Source: an uncultured Rhodospirillaceae bacterium
GTDB taxonomy: Bacteria > Pseudomonadota > Alphaproteobacteria > Azospirillales > Azospirillaceae
DNA: 64,000 nucleotides
Direction of reading: 5' to 3'
NCBI GenBank assembly: GCA_937927415.1
Contig: CALBDS010000043.1
Coordinates: 124,001 to 188,000, forward strand
Shown: in pieces, positions 57,099 to 64,000 of the stretch
Layout of the letters: each line of letters begins with the position of its first letter
Numbering within the stretch: the first letter of the stretch is position 1
Notes under the pieces: model-generated
Told to the model about the DNA's origin: nothing
Seen by the model: only the letters and a program-made list of their open reading frames with translations
The model's database searches: none
Position numbers and translations under genes: made by a program

Positions 57099-57791
57099 AT
57101 GCTCAAGGACACACGGATCATGCCTGTCCATCTTCCCCCCGACCGGCCCGGTGGCGGCGACGGGGAGGCCGATGATCCCCGTATGGCCCGCATCCGCGAG
57201 CTGGAAAGCGAGTTGCGGGAACTGCAGCACCGGGCCAAGAACAGCCTGCAGCTGGTCCTCAGCCTGCTGAAGCTGCAAACCGGGCGCATCCGCGACCCCG
57301 ACGCCCGCGCCGCCTATGAACAGACGCTGGTCCGCATCGAGGCGCTGGCCATCCTCTACCGCCAGCTTCACGAGGCGGGATCCGGCACCCATGTGGCGCT
57401 CGGCCGTTATGTGGAGGCGCTGTGCGACACGGTGAAGGCTGGCACCCCCGGCGGGCTGTCCACCATCCCCATCACCGTCACCGCCGAACCCATGGAGGTC
57501 GGGCTGTACGAGGCCATGCCCCTGGGCCTGATCGTGGCGGAACTGGTGTCCAACAGCCTGCACCACGCCTTTCCCGATCAGGGATGGGTCCAGGTATCCC
57601 TGACCCACGCCGGGGAACAGCGCGGGCGTCTGGTGGTGGAGGACAACGGCCGTCCCCTGCCCGCCGGCTTCGACACCACCGTCGATGACGGGCTGATGCT
57701 GGCCGAGGCGCTGGCCGCCCAGTTGGGCGACACGCTGGTGACCGAAACGGACTCCACCGGCACCACCGCCGCCGTCAATTTCCCGCTGTAA
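57099..57791 (+). CDS. HisKA_2-type histidine kinase without sensor domain
   Basis: A 230-residue cytoplasmic kinase. The H-box ELQHRAKNSLQLVLSLLKLQ puts the phosphorylated His at 44; the HRxKN form marks the HisKA_2/HWE-like group. The HATPase domain has LIVAELVSNSLHHAFPDQG (N-box) and VEDNGRPLPAGFD. There is no sensing or transmembrane region, so it needs a partner for input. The start may instead be the ATG at 57120. HWE-type kinases in alphaproteobacteria often act in the general stress response (PhyR) or with stand-alone receivers; no receiver is next to it. Confidence 0.85.
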   Translation: MLKDTRIMPVHLPPDRPGGGDGEADDPRMARIRELESELRELQHRAKNSLQLVLSLLKLQTGRIRDPDARAAYEQTLVRIEALAILYRQLHEAGSGTHVALGRYVEALCDTVKAGTPGGLSTIPITVTAEPMEVGLYEAMPLGLIVAELVSNSLHHAFPDQGWVQVSLTHAGEQRGRLVVEDNGRPLPAGFDTTVDDGLMLAEALAAQLGDTLVTETDSTGTTAAVNFPL

Positions 57792-57815
57792 CACCGCGTC
57801 CGTCGCTGCCGCCCA

Positions 57816-57843
57816 TGAAAAAAGGGGGGCCGAAGCCCCCCTT
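57816..57843 (-). terminator. Intrinsic terminator on the minus strand, for cysK
   Basis: AAGGGGGGC/GCCCCCCTT forms a 9 bp stem with a CGAA loop. On the minus strand the stem is followed by TTTTTT (complement of 57816-57821), a strong T-run. On the plus strand it is followed only by CCATCC. The nearest minus-strand gene above is cysK, about 300 bp away across the repeat element. Confidence 0.75.
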
Positions 57844-57922
57844 CCATCCGGCGGTGCCGCCTTATTCCATCCAGCGAAAATCCTGACCTGCGGGCCACTG
57901 GCGTCAAATACGGCTTTCTTTT

Positions 57923-58093
57923 CCCTCTCCCCGCCGGGGAGAGGGCTGGGTGAGGGCCGGATTTCGCGCCGGAGGCCCGAAATCCGTTGCAAAGCAACCG
58001 CAAATCTGAGGTTTGGAGAGCCTTACGGCTCGATTTTCGGGCTATCGCGCGAAAATCGGCCCTCACCCCACCCTCTCCCGGGGCGGGAGAGGG
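57923..58093 (-). repeat. Nested-palindrome repeat element, copy 2
   Basis: A 171 bp element in the gap between the kinase and cysK genes. It is the inverted-orientation relative of 21541-21728: read on the minus strand it matches that copy almost along the full length (CCCTCTCCCGCCCCGGGAGA, then GTGAGGGCCGATT, GAGCCG, GGCTCTC, AAACCTCA, GTTGCTT, GCAACGGATTTCGGGC, CGAAATCCGGCCCTCACCC). The ends are inverted CCCTCTCCC/GGGAGAGGG blocks. It has no open frame. The remaining parts of this gap hold the terminator at 57816-57843 and nothing else I can name. Confidence 0.85.
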
Positions 58094-58143
58094 CAAACGT
58101 GGCGCGATCGGAGGTCAGAGGTCAGAACTTTTCAGCTCTGGTA

Positions 58144-59103
58144 TTATTCCAGCCCCTCGAACAGGGCGGTGGACAGGTAACGCTCGGCAAAGCTGGGCAG
58201 GATCACCACGATCAGCTTGCCCTCGTTCTCCGGCCGGGCGCCGACTTCCAGCGCCGCGGCCAGGGCGGCACCGGAGGAGATGCCGACCGGGAAGGCGTCC
58301 AGGCGGGCGGCCTTGCGCGCCGTCTCGAACGCGCGCTGGTTGGAGATGCGCACCACCTCGTCGATGATGGCGGTGTTGAGGGTTTCCGGGACGAAACCGG
58401 CGCCGATGCCCTGGATCTTGTGCGGACCCGGCATGCCGCCCGACAGGACCGGGCTGTCCTCCGGCTCCACCGCGATGGCCTTGAACGTCGGCTTGCGGGC
58501 CTTGATGACCTCGGAAATGCCGGTCAGGGTGCCGCCGGTGCCGACACCGGAGATCAGGAAGTCCACCTGCCCGTCGGTGTCCTTCCAGATTTCCTCCGCC
58601 GTCGTCTTGCGGTGGACCTCCGGGTTCGCCTGATTCTTGAACTGCTGGAGCATGTAGGTGTCGGAGCCGGTCGCCACCAGTTCCTCCGCCTTGCGGATCG
58701 CGCCCTTCATGCCCTCGGCCGCCGGGGTCAGAACCAGTTCCGCCCCCAGCAGCTTCAGCATCTTGCGCCGTTCGACCGACATGCTTTCCGGCATGGTCAG
58801 GATCAGCTTGTAGCCCTTGGCCGCGGCGACGAAGGCGAGCGCGATGCCGGTGTTGCCGGAGGTCGGTTCCACCAGGGTGGTGCGGCCGGGGGTGATCGCG
58901 CCCTCCGCTTCCGCCGCCTCGATCATGGCGCGGCCGATGCGGTCCTTCACGCTGGCCAGCGGGTTGAAGAATTCCAGCTTGCCGACGATCTGGGCCTTGG
59001 ACCCCGCCTCGTCCGCCAGACGCTTCAGGCGCACCAGCGGGGTGGCGCCGATGGTATCGACGATGCTGTCGTAGATCCGCCCGCGAAACTCAGACCCAGC
59101 CAT
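58144..59103 (-). CDS. cysK: Cysteine synthase A
   Basis: A 319-residue PLP enzyme making cysteine from O-acetylserine and sulphide. The ATG at 59103 is chosen because GGGAG lies about 10 bp upstream. The PLP-lysine is in NPLASVKDRIG near 42-52; TSGNTGIAL near 71-79 and GVGTGGTLTG are the phosphate-binding loops. Length is normal. It follows an Rrf2 regulator gene on the same strand after 75 bp, so the regulator may control sulphur assimilation here. Confidence 0.95.
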   Translation of the reverse strand: MAGSEFRGRIYDSIVDTIGATPLVRLKRLADEAGSKAQIVGKLEFFNPLASVKDRIGRAMIEAAEAEGAITPGRTTLVEPTSGNTGIALAFVAAAKGYKLILTMPESMSVERRKMLKLLGAELVLTPAAEGMKGAIRKAEELVATGSDTYMLQQFKNQANPEVHRKTTAEEIWKDTDGQVDFLISGVGTGGTLTGISEVIKARKPTFKAIAVEPEDSPVLSGGMPGPHKIQGIGAGFVPETLNTAIIDEVVRISNQRAFETARKAARLDAFPVGISSGAALAAALEVGARPENEGKLIVVILPSFAERYLSTALFEGLE

Positions 59104-59178
59104 TCTTTTTACTCCCAAAAGACGTGATTTTGATCATTTCACACCTTGCAGCCGATTTTACCCGGTGCATGAGCGAAA

Positions 59179-59634
59179 TCAAATGCTAAAATCGATGCGT
59201 TCTTCGGTTTCGCTTTCCACACCCGCGGCGCGTGCGCGCATGCACAGGTCCTCGATGGTGATGGAATCGAGCTTGGCCATGCATTCGGTCTGCAGGTCGG
59301 TCCACACCGGCCGCACCACCAGATGGCCCAGCACGGAACCGGCGGGTTCCTCCACCGGGTCGGTGGCGGTTTCCATGGCCCGCACCACGCGGACGATTTC
59401 GCCCAGGTTGATCCGCCGCCGTTCGCGCGCCAGGCGGTAACCGCCGCGGGGGCCGCGCACGCCGGCCAGGATGCCTTCACGGACCAGTTGCTGGAGCACC
59501 TGTTCCAGATAACGCTTGGGGATGCCCTGGCGGCGGGTGATCTCGCCCGACTGCACCGGCTCGGTCCCGGCGTTGTAGGCGATGTCCAGCACCGCTTCGA
59601 TGGCGAACATCAGCTTTTTCGAAATACGCAGCAT
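59179..59634 (-). CDS. Rrf2 family transcriptional regulator
   Basis: A 151-residue winged-helix regulator. LMFAIEAVLDIAYNAG near 8-23, IPKRYLEQVLQQLVREGIL near 38-56 and RGPRGGYRLAR near 60-70 are the Rrf2 hallmarks. Only two Cys are present (C118, C131), so the three-Cys iron-sulphur site of IscR is missing and it looks more like the CymR/cysteine-regulator branch. Its position ahead of cysK supports a role in cysteine supply. It lies 18 bp after dut on the same strand. Confidence 0.88.
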   Translation of the reverse strand: MLRISKKLMFAIEAVLDIAYNAGTEPVQSGEITRRQGIPKRYLEQVLQQLVREGILAGVRGPRGGYRLARERRRINLGEIVRVVRAMETATDPVEEPAGSVLGHLVVRPVWTDLQTECMAKLDSITIEDLCMRARAAGVESETEERIDFSI

Positions 59635-59652
59635 CGCTCTTCCGCTTCCCCC

Positions 59653-60102
59653 TTATCGTCCCGTGGACCCGAACCCGCCCGTGCCGCGGGCGCTGGCGTC
59701 CAGGGTGTCGGTTTCCGTCCAGACGGCGCGCTCGTGACGGGCGACGACCATCTGGGCGATGCGCTGGCCCCGTTCGACGGTGAAGGGGCTGCGGCCATGG
59801 TTGACGAGAATCACCCCCACCTCGCCGCGGTAATCGGCGTCGATGGTGCCGGGGGCGTTGAGCACCGTGACCCCATGCTTGAGCGCCAGACCCGAACGGG
59901 GCCGCACCTGCGCCTCGTACCCGGGGGGCAGCGCGATGGCCAGGCCGGTCGGCACCAGCACCCATTCCCCCGGCGGAATGGTCAGGGGGCTTTCCACCGC
60001 CGCCAGCAGGTCGAGGCCCGCCGAATCAGGGGTGGCATAATGGGGCAGCGGCAGATCCTCCCCATGGGGCAGGCGGCGGACCGCCACCGTCACGGTGCTC
60101 AT
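59653..60102 (-). CDS. dut: Deoxyuridine triphosphatase
   Basis: A 149-residue trimeric enzyme turning dUTP into dUMP, keeping uracil out of DNA and feeding thymidylate synthesis. Motifs in order: PDSAGLDL near 25-32, RPRSGLALKHG near 67-77, GTIDADYRGEVGVIL near 85-99, ERGQRIAQMVVA near 111-122 and the C-terminal GTGGFGSTGR. Its ATG overlaps the coaBC stop by 4 bp, the common coaBC-dut arrangement. Confidence 0.96.
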   Translation of the reverse strand: MSTVTVAVRRLPHGEDLPLPHYATPDSAGLDLLAAVESPLTIPPGEWVLVPTGLAIALPPGYEAQVRPRSGLALKHGVTVLNAPGTIDADYRGEVGVILVNHGRSPFTVERGQRIAQMVVARHERAVWTETDTLDASARGTGGFGSTGR

Positions 60103-61343
60103 ACGGTGTCTCCGGTCTGGATGGTTGGAAGATGCTCGGCGATGGCGCGGGCCAGCCGCTCCGCCACCGCCTCCTTGCTCATGGTCGGCCAGGATTCCTC
60201 CGCACCGTCGGCGCGGATGACGTGGACCGTGTTGGCGTCGCCGCCAAAGGTCTGGGTGCCCAGCCCCACATCGTTGGCGACGATCCAGTCGCAGCCCTTG
60301 CGCAGCCGCTTGGCGCGGGCATAGGCCGCCACGTCGCGGGTTTCGGCGGCGAACCCCACCACCAGCGCCGGGCGCCTCTCCCCCTTGGACAGGGTGGCGA
60401 GGATGTCGGGATTTTCCTCCAGCTCCAGCACCGGCGGACCGCCGCCGTCCTTCTTCAGCTTGTGGCCGGCGGCCCCCTTGACGCGCCAGTCGGCGACGGC
60501 GGCGGCGCACACCGCCACATCGGCCGGCAGCGCCGCCCGGCAGGCGTCGAGCATCTGCTGCGCCGATTCGACGGCGACGGTGGTGCAGCCCGGCGGATCG
60601 GGCAGCCGCACCGGCCCACTGACCAGCGTCACATCGGCCCCCAGCCGGGCCAGGGCCGCGGCGATGGCGTGCCCCTGCTTGCCCGACGAGCGGTTGGCGA
60701 TGTAGCGCACCGGGTCGATGGCCTCCACCGTCGGGCCGCTGGTGACCAGCGCCCGCCGCCCGGCCAGCGGACGCGGCGCGGCCTGTTCGGCGAAGAAGGC
60801 GGCGATGGCGGCGACGATCTCCAGCGGTTCGGCCATGCGGCCGGGGCCGTATTCGCCGCACGCCATATCGCCGTCGTTGGGGCCGACGCGGCGCACGCCG
60901 CGGCGCTCCAGCGTGGCCAGATTGGCCTGGGTCGCCGGGTGCAGCCACATGCGCACGTTCATGGCCGGGGCGATCAACACCGGCTTGTCGGTGGCCAGCA
61001 GGGCCGTGGCGGCCAGATCATCGGCCATGCCGGCGGCCATGCGCGCCATCAGATCGGCGGTGGCCGGAGCCACCACCACCAGATCGGCGTCCCGCGACAA
61101 CTGGATGTGGCCCATGCTGGATTCGTCGGTCAGCGACCACAGATCCTGATACACCGTGTCGCCGGTCAGCGCCTGCACCGACAGCGGCGTGACGAACCGC
61201 GCCCCCGCCGCGGTCAGGATGGCCCGCACCGAGGCCCCCCGCTCCTTCAGCCGGCGGATGAGGTCAAGGGACTTGTAGGCGGCGATGCCGCCCGCGATGA
61301 CCAGCAAAATCCGCTTGCCGGCAAGCGGAAAGGAGTCGGGCAC
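60099..61343 (-). CDS. coaBC: Bifunctional phosphopantothenoylcysteine decarboxylase/synthetase
   Basis: A 414-residue two-domain enzyme of CoA biosynthesis. The start is the GTG at 61343, with GAGG 6 bp upstream and the first strand (GKRILLVIAGGIAAYKSLDL) just behind it. The N-terminal FMN flavoprotein part has the active-site stretch GHIQLSRDADLVVVAPATA and PAMNVRMW. The C-terminal CoaB part has VTSGPTVEAIDPVRYIANRS, SSGKQGHAIA and KLKKDGG. Expected to join Cys to phosphopantothenate and then decarboxylate. First of coaBC-dut-rrf2-cysK on the minus strand. Confidence 0.95.
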   Translation of the reverse strand: MPDSFPLAGKRILLVIAGGIAAYKSLDLIRRLKERGASVRAILTAAGARFVTPLSVQALTGDTVYQDLWSLTDESSMGHIQLSRDADLVVVAPATADLMARMAAGMADDLAATALLATDKPVLIAPAMNVRMWLHPATQANLATLERRGVRRVGPNDGDMACGEYGPGRMAEPLEIVAAIAAFFAEQAAPRPLAGRRALVTSGPTVEAIDPVRYIANRSSGKQGHAIAAALARLGADVTLVSGPVRLPDPPGCTTVAVESAQQMLDACRAALPADVAVCAAAVADWRVKGAAGHKLKKDGGGPPVLELEENPDILATLSKGERRPALVVGFAAETRDVAAYARAKRLRKGCDWIVANDVGLGTQTFGGDANTVHVIRADGAEESWPTMSKEAVAERLARAIAEHLPTIQTGDTV

Positions 61344-61382
61344 GGCGCACCTCGGGCAAGGGGTGGAACGGACGGGATCGGT

Positions 61383-61419
61383 TTGACAGTTTTCTGTGTG
61401 GAATTCAAATATTCCATCA
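61383..61419 (+). promoter_or_regulatory. Possible promoter and dyad between coaBC and sigma-54 regulator genes
   Basis: TTGACA at 61383-61388 is a perfect -35 box; CAAATA 17 bp later is a poor -10. A dyad, TGTGTGGAAT and ATTCCATCACA with one extra base, spans 61396-61419. The 277 bp divergent gap holds no gene. Assignment is tentative. Confidence 0.35.
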
Positions 61420-61620
61420 CACGGCACCGGACAAGAGCGACGCAACGCACAAGGCTGAGTCGCGAAATCCGGGGGTCACGCCCGCCGCACCCCCGATGCG
61501 CCCCGGCGGGCGGTCATCGCAGGAGGGGTGCAGGCGATTAATTCCTGGCATCTCTCGTGCGTCGGTTGTAGCGTCGGAAATCGGTCGATTTATTCTCAAT
61601 ACGCCGTTAATTTGGGTGTC

Positions 61621-63009
61621 ATGGTCGCCGCCACATCCATCCTTCTCGTCGAAGACACGCCTTCGCTTGCCCGTGTCTACGTCGAATATCTCAAGAAAGA
61701 AGCGTTCACCGTCGTTTCGGTCGAAACCGGCGCGGACGCGCTGGCGGCTGTGGACGACGGGGCGCCGCGGGTGGTCCTGCTGGACCTCCAGCTTCCCGAC
61801 ATGCACGGAATGGATGTGCTGAAGCACATCGCGGCCCAGGGGTTGCCCTGCGCGGTGGTGGTCATCACCGCCCACGGGTCGGTCAGCGTGGCGGTGGAGG
61901 CGATGCGCTACGGCGCCTATGACTTCCTGGTCAAGCCCTTCACGGCGGAGCGGCTGACCATCACCGTCCGCAACGCCATGGAACGGCTGCGGCTGGCGCA
62001 GATCGTCGATACCTATCAGCGCGACCTGGGGCGCGACCGTTACCATGGCTTCATCGGCTCGTCGCTGACGATGCAGGCGGTCTATCGAATCGTGGACAGC
62101 GCGGCGTCGAGCAAGGCCACCGTGTTCATCACCGGCGAATCGGGCACCGGCAAGGAGGTCTGCGCGGAAGCCATCCACCGGCAAAGCCCGCGGCGGGACA
62201 AGCCCTTCGTCGCCATCAACTGCGGCGCCATCCCCAAGGATCTCATGGAAAGCGAGATCTTCGGGCACATGAAGGGGGCGTTCACCGGCGCCATTTCCGA
62301 CCGCGAGGGGGCGGCGGCGCGGGCCGAGGGCGGCACGCTGTTCCTGGATGAAATCTGCGAGATGGAGCCGAACCTCCAGACCAAGCTCTTGCGCTTCATC
62401 CAGACCGGCACCTTCACCCCCGTGGGCGGCTCGCGGCTGGAAAAGGTGGATCTGCGCATCATCTGCGCCACCAACCGCGATCCCCTGAAAGAGGTGGAAG
62501 AGGGCCGGTTCCGCGAAGATCTCTATTACCGCCTGCACGTGATTCCCATCCACCTGCCCCCTTTGCGGGAGCGGGAGGACGACGTGCTGGAAATCGCCCG
62601 CGGCTATCTGCAGGAATACGCCGCGGAGGAGAGCAAGGGCTTCCGCCGCTTCGACCCCGAAACCGAACACATCCTGCGCACCTACCACTGGCCGGGCAAC
62701 GTGCGCCAGGTGCAGAACGTCATCCGCAATGTGGTGGTGCTGCACGACGGCGACAGCGTGCTGCCCGAAATGCTGCCCCCGCCGCTGGGCCGGCAGGGGC
62801 GCACCCCCCCGCCCCAGGCCGCCGCCGCCGCCGCCGCCCCGTCCGGCCCCCGCCCGGTCAAACCACTGTGGCAGGTGGAAAAGGACGCCATCGAAGGCGC
62901 CATCGAGGCGTGCGACGGCAACATTCCCCGCGCCGCCGCCCTGCTGGAGATCAGCGCCTCCACCATCTACCGCAAGCGTCTGACGTGGCAGGCGGAAGGC
63001 AAGCTCTGA
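61621..63009 (+). CDS. Sigma-54-dependent response regulator (NtrC/LuxO type)
   Basis: A 462-residue activator. Order: receiver domain (1-120) with acidic pair E11-D12, phosphoacceptor D55 and Lys in FLVKPF; AAA+ domain with Walker A GESGTGKE near 173-180, sigma-54 contact loop GAFTGA near 220-225, Walker B GGTLFLDEI and arginine-finger region; alanine/proline-rich linker; C-terminal Fis-type HTH (IPRAAALLEISASTIYRKRL). It would turn on promoters read by RpoN when phosphorylated. No sensor kinase gene is next to it. prmC follows 2 bp after its stop. Confidence 0.95.
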   Translation: MVAATSILLVEDTPSLARVYVEYLKKEAFTVVSVETGADALAAVDDGAPRVVLLDLQLPDMHGMDVLKHIAAQGLPCAVVVITAHGSVSVAVEAMRYGAYDFLVKPFTAERLTITVRNAMERLRLAQIVDTYQRDLGRDRYHGFIGSSLTMQAVYRIVDSAASSKATVFITGESGTGKEVCAEAIHRQSPRRDKPFVAINCGAIPKDLMESEIFGHMKGAFTGAISDREGAAARAEGGTLFLDEICEMEPNLQTKLLRFIQTGTFTPVGGSRLEKVDLRIICATNRDPLKEVEEGRFREDLYYRLHVIPIHLPPLREREDDVLEIARGYLQEYAAEESKGFRRFDPETEHILRTYHWPGNVRQVQNVIRNVVVLHDGDSVLPEMLPPPLGRQGRTPPPQAAAAAAAPSGPRPVKPLWQVEKDAIEGAIEACDGNIPRAAALLEISASTIYRKRLTWQAEGKL

Positions 63010-63011
63010 CC

Positions 63012-63869
63012 GTGGGCGCCACCACCACCGTGCGCACGCTCCGCCGTCTGGCGGAGGAACGCCTGACCGCCGCCGGGGTGGACACCCCGGCGCTGGATGC
63101 CCGCCTGCTGCTGGAACACGCGCTGGGGCTGGACCGCAGCGGCCTGCTGGCCCGTGCCGACGATGCGGTGGCGGCGGCGGACGCCGCCCGCGCCATCGCC
63201 CTGATCGAACGGCGGGCGGGGCGGGAACCCGTGTCGCGCATCATCGGCGAGCGGGGGTTCTGGACGCTGGACCTGACGCTGGCCCCCGACACGCTGGACC
63301 CCCGCCCCGACACCGAAACGGTGGTGGAGGCGGTGCTGAACAGCCTGCCCGACCGGAACGCGCCGGTGCGCATCCTGGATCTGGGCACCGGCAGCGGCTG
63401 CATCCTGCTGGCGCTGCTGGCGGAGTTGCCCGCCGCGCGCGGGCTGGGCATCGACATCAGCCCCGGCGCCGTGGCCGCGGCCACCGCCAACGCCGCCCGC
63501 AACGGCCTGTCGGACCGCGCCCGTTTCCAGACCGGCCACTGGGGCTGCGGGCTGACGGAACGCTTCGACCGGGTGGTGTCCAACCCCCCCTACATCCCCA
63601 GCGCCACCATCGCCGGGCTGGAGCCGGAAGTGCGCCTGCACGACCCCCTGCGCGCCCTGGACGGCGGCGGCGACGGGCTGGACGCCTATCGGGCGCTGGC
63701 GGCACAGGTGCCGGATCTGCTGGTCCCCGGCGGGCTGGCGGCGTTCGAGGTGGGCGCCGGGCAGGATGCCGACGTGGCCGCCCTGATGACCGCCGCCGGG
63801 ATGGAACTGGACGGCATCCACCGCGACCTTGGCGGCGTTTCCCGCTGCGTGTGTGTGCGCAAACGCTGA
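63012..63869 (+). CDS. prmC: Release-factor glutamine methyltransferase
   Basis: A 285-residue SAM-dependent enzyme that methylates the GGQ glutamine of peptide-release factors. It starts at a GTG (63012) 2 bp after the preceding stop. The N-terminal helical domain is about 1-75 (ARLLLEHALGLDRSGLL), the SAM site is LDLGTGSGCILLALL near 116-130 and the catalytic VVSNPPYIP is near 191. DPRPDTETVVEAVL before the SAM site is typical. prfA, often its neighbour, is not adjacent. The last 131 bp of the window after it hold no gene I can call. Confidence 0.94.
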   Translation: MGATTTVRTLRRLAEERLTAAGVDTPALDARLLLEHALGLDRSGLLARADDAVAAADAARAIALIERRAGREPVSRIIGERGFWTLDLTLAPDTLDPRPDTETVVEAVLNSLPDRNAPVRILDLGTGSGCILLALLAELPAARGLGIDISPGAVAAATANAARNGLSDRARFQTGHWGCGLTERFDRVVSNPPYIPSATIAGLEPEVRLHDPLRALDGGGDGLDAYRALAAQVPDLLVPGGLAAFEVGAGQDADVAALMTAAGMELDGIHRDLGGVSRCVCVRKR

Positions 63870-64000
63870 CAAAGAGGGGGAAACCCTAAAAAACGGTTGG
63901 ATTGGGGCGTTCAAGCGGCTAGGGTGCGGGACGGCGCGAATCCGAGACCGGGCGGGTGATAACCCCCCCGCGGCGTTTCCAAGGGAGCAGCCCCCAACAG

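Noticed and set aside
63870..64000. Start of another gene at the right edge
   Set aside because: AAGGGAG near the end looks like a ribosome site, but no start codon follows before the window stops.

Overview
This is about 64 kb of high-GC bacterial chromosome, almost entirely genes. The gene content and order fit an alphaproteobacterium, most likely Rhodospirillales and possibly close to Azospirillum. The supporting features are mdh-sucC-sucD-sucA-sucB in one run, argD-argF-hslO, coaBC-dut, a TrmJ methyltransferase, DUF2336 and DUF4169 proteins, and two chemoreceptors. The taxonomic placement is inference from synteny and protein style. I found no rRNA, tRNA, CRISPR array or insertion sequence with a transposase.

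Layout. 1-9.3 kb: the 5' part of a MarR-type regulator gene with an operator-like dyad, an orphan TRAP binding protein followed by a chemoreceptor, an acyl-CoA synthetase, an Eis-like acetyltransferase and a second chemoreceptor with a triplicated sensor segment. 9.3-21.5 kb: 3-hydroxybutyrate dehydrogenase and AsmA, DUF4169, a hemerythrin, a TPP-dependent E1 alpha/beta pair without E2/E3, an SH3 lipoprotein, guanine deaminase plus urate hydroxylase (purine breakdown), a hydrolase-like protein lacking its nucleophile, and a YbjQ protein. 21.5-35 kb: Tex, an SdpI/SdpR-like pair with a dyad at the promoter, cysS and gltX, elbB, a VUT transporter, a CHASE kinase with a receiver protein, citramalate synthase and TrmJ. 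35.1-37.9 kb: a small island with two phage tail-fibre/tailspike-like genes. 38-41.6 kb: a GNAT, a periplasmic binding protein, a DUF2336 protein and a small periplasmic protein. 41.8-49.3 kb: the TCA cluster mdh-sucCDAB. 49.4-54.7 kb: a lipoprotein, hslO-argF-argD, an ABC-2 permease and recX. 54.8-64 kb: a membrane-anchored pentapeptide-repeat protein, a phytase-like esterase, a HisKA_2-type kinase, cysK-rrf2-dut-coaBC, an orphan sigma-54 response regulator and prmC.

The genes mostly serve central metabolism (TCA cycle, Arg, Cys and Ile biosynthesis, CoA and nucleotide pools), translation and environmental sensing. The least ordinary parts are the orphan tail-fibre/tailspike pair, two inverted copies of a roughly 170-190 bp nested-palindrome repeat (21.5 kb and 58 kb), the orphan E1 pair, the hydrolase with Phe in place of Ser, the triplicated chemoreceptor sensor and the pentapeptide-repeat membrane protein. 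I do not see a complete, clearly new multi-gene system. The tail-like island is the best candidate for something undescribed.
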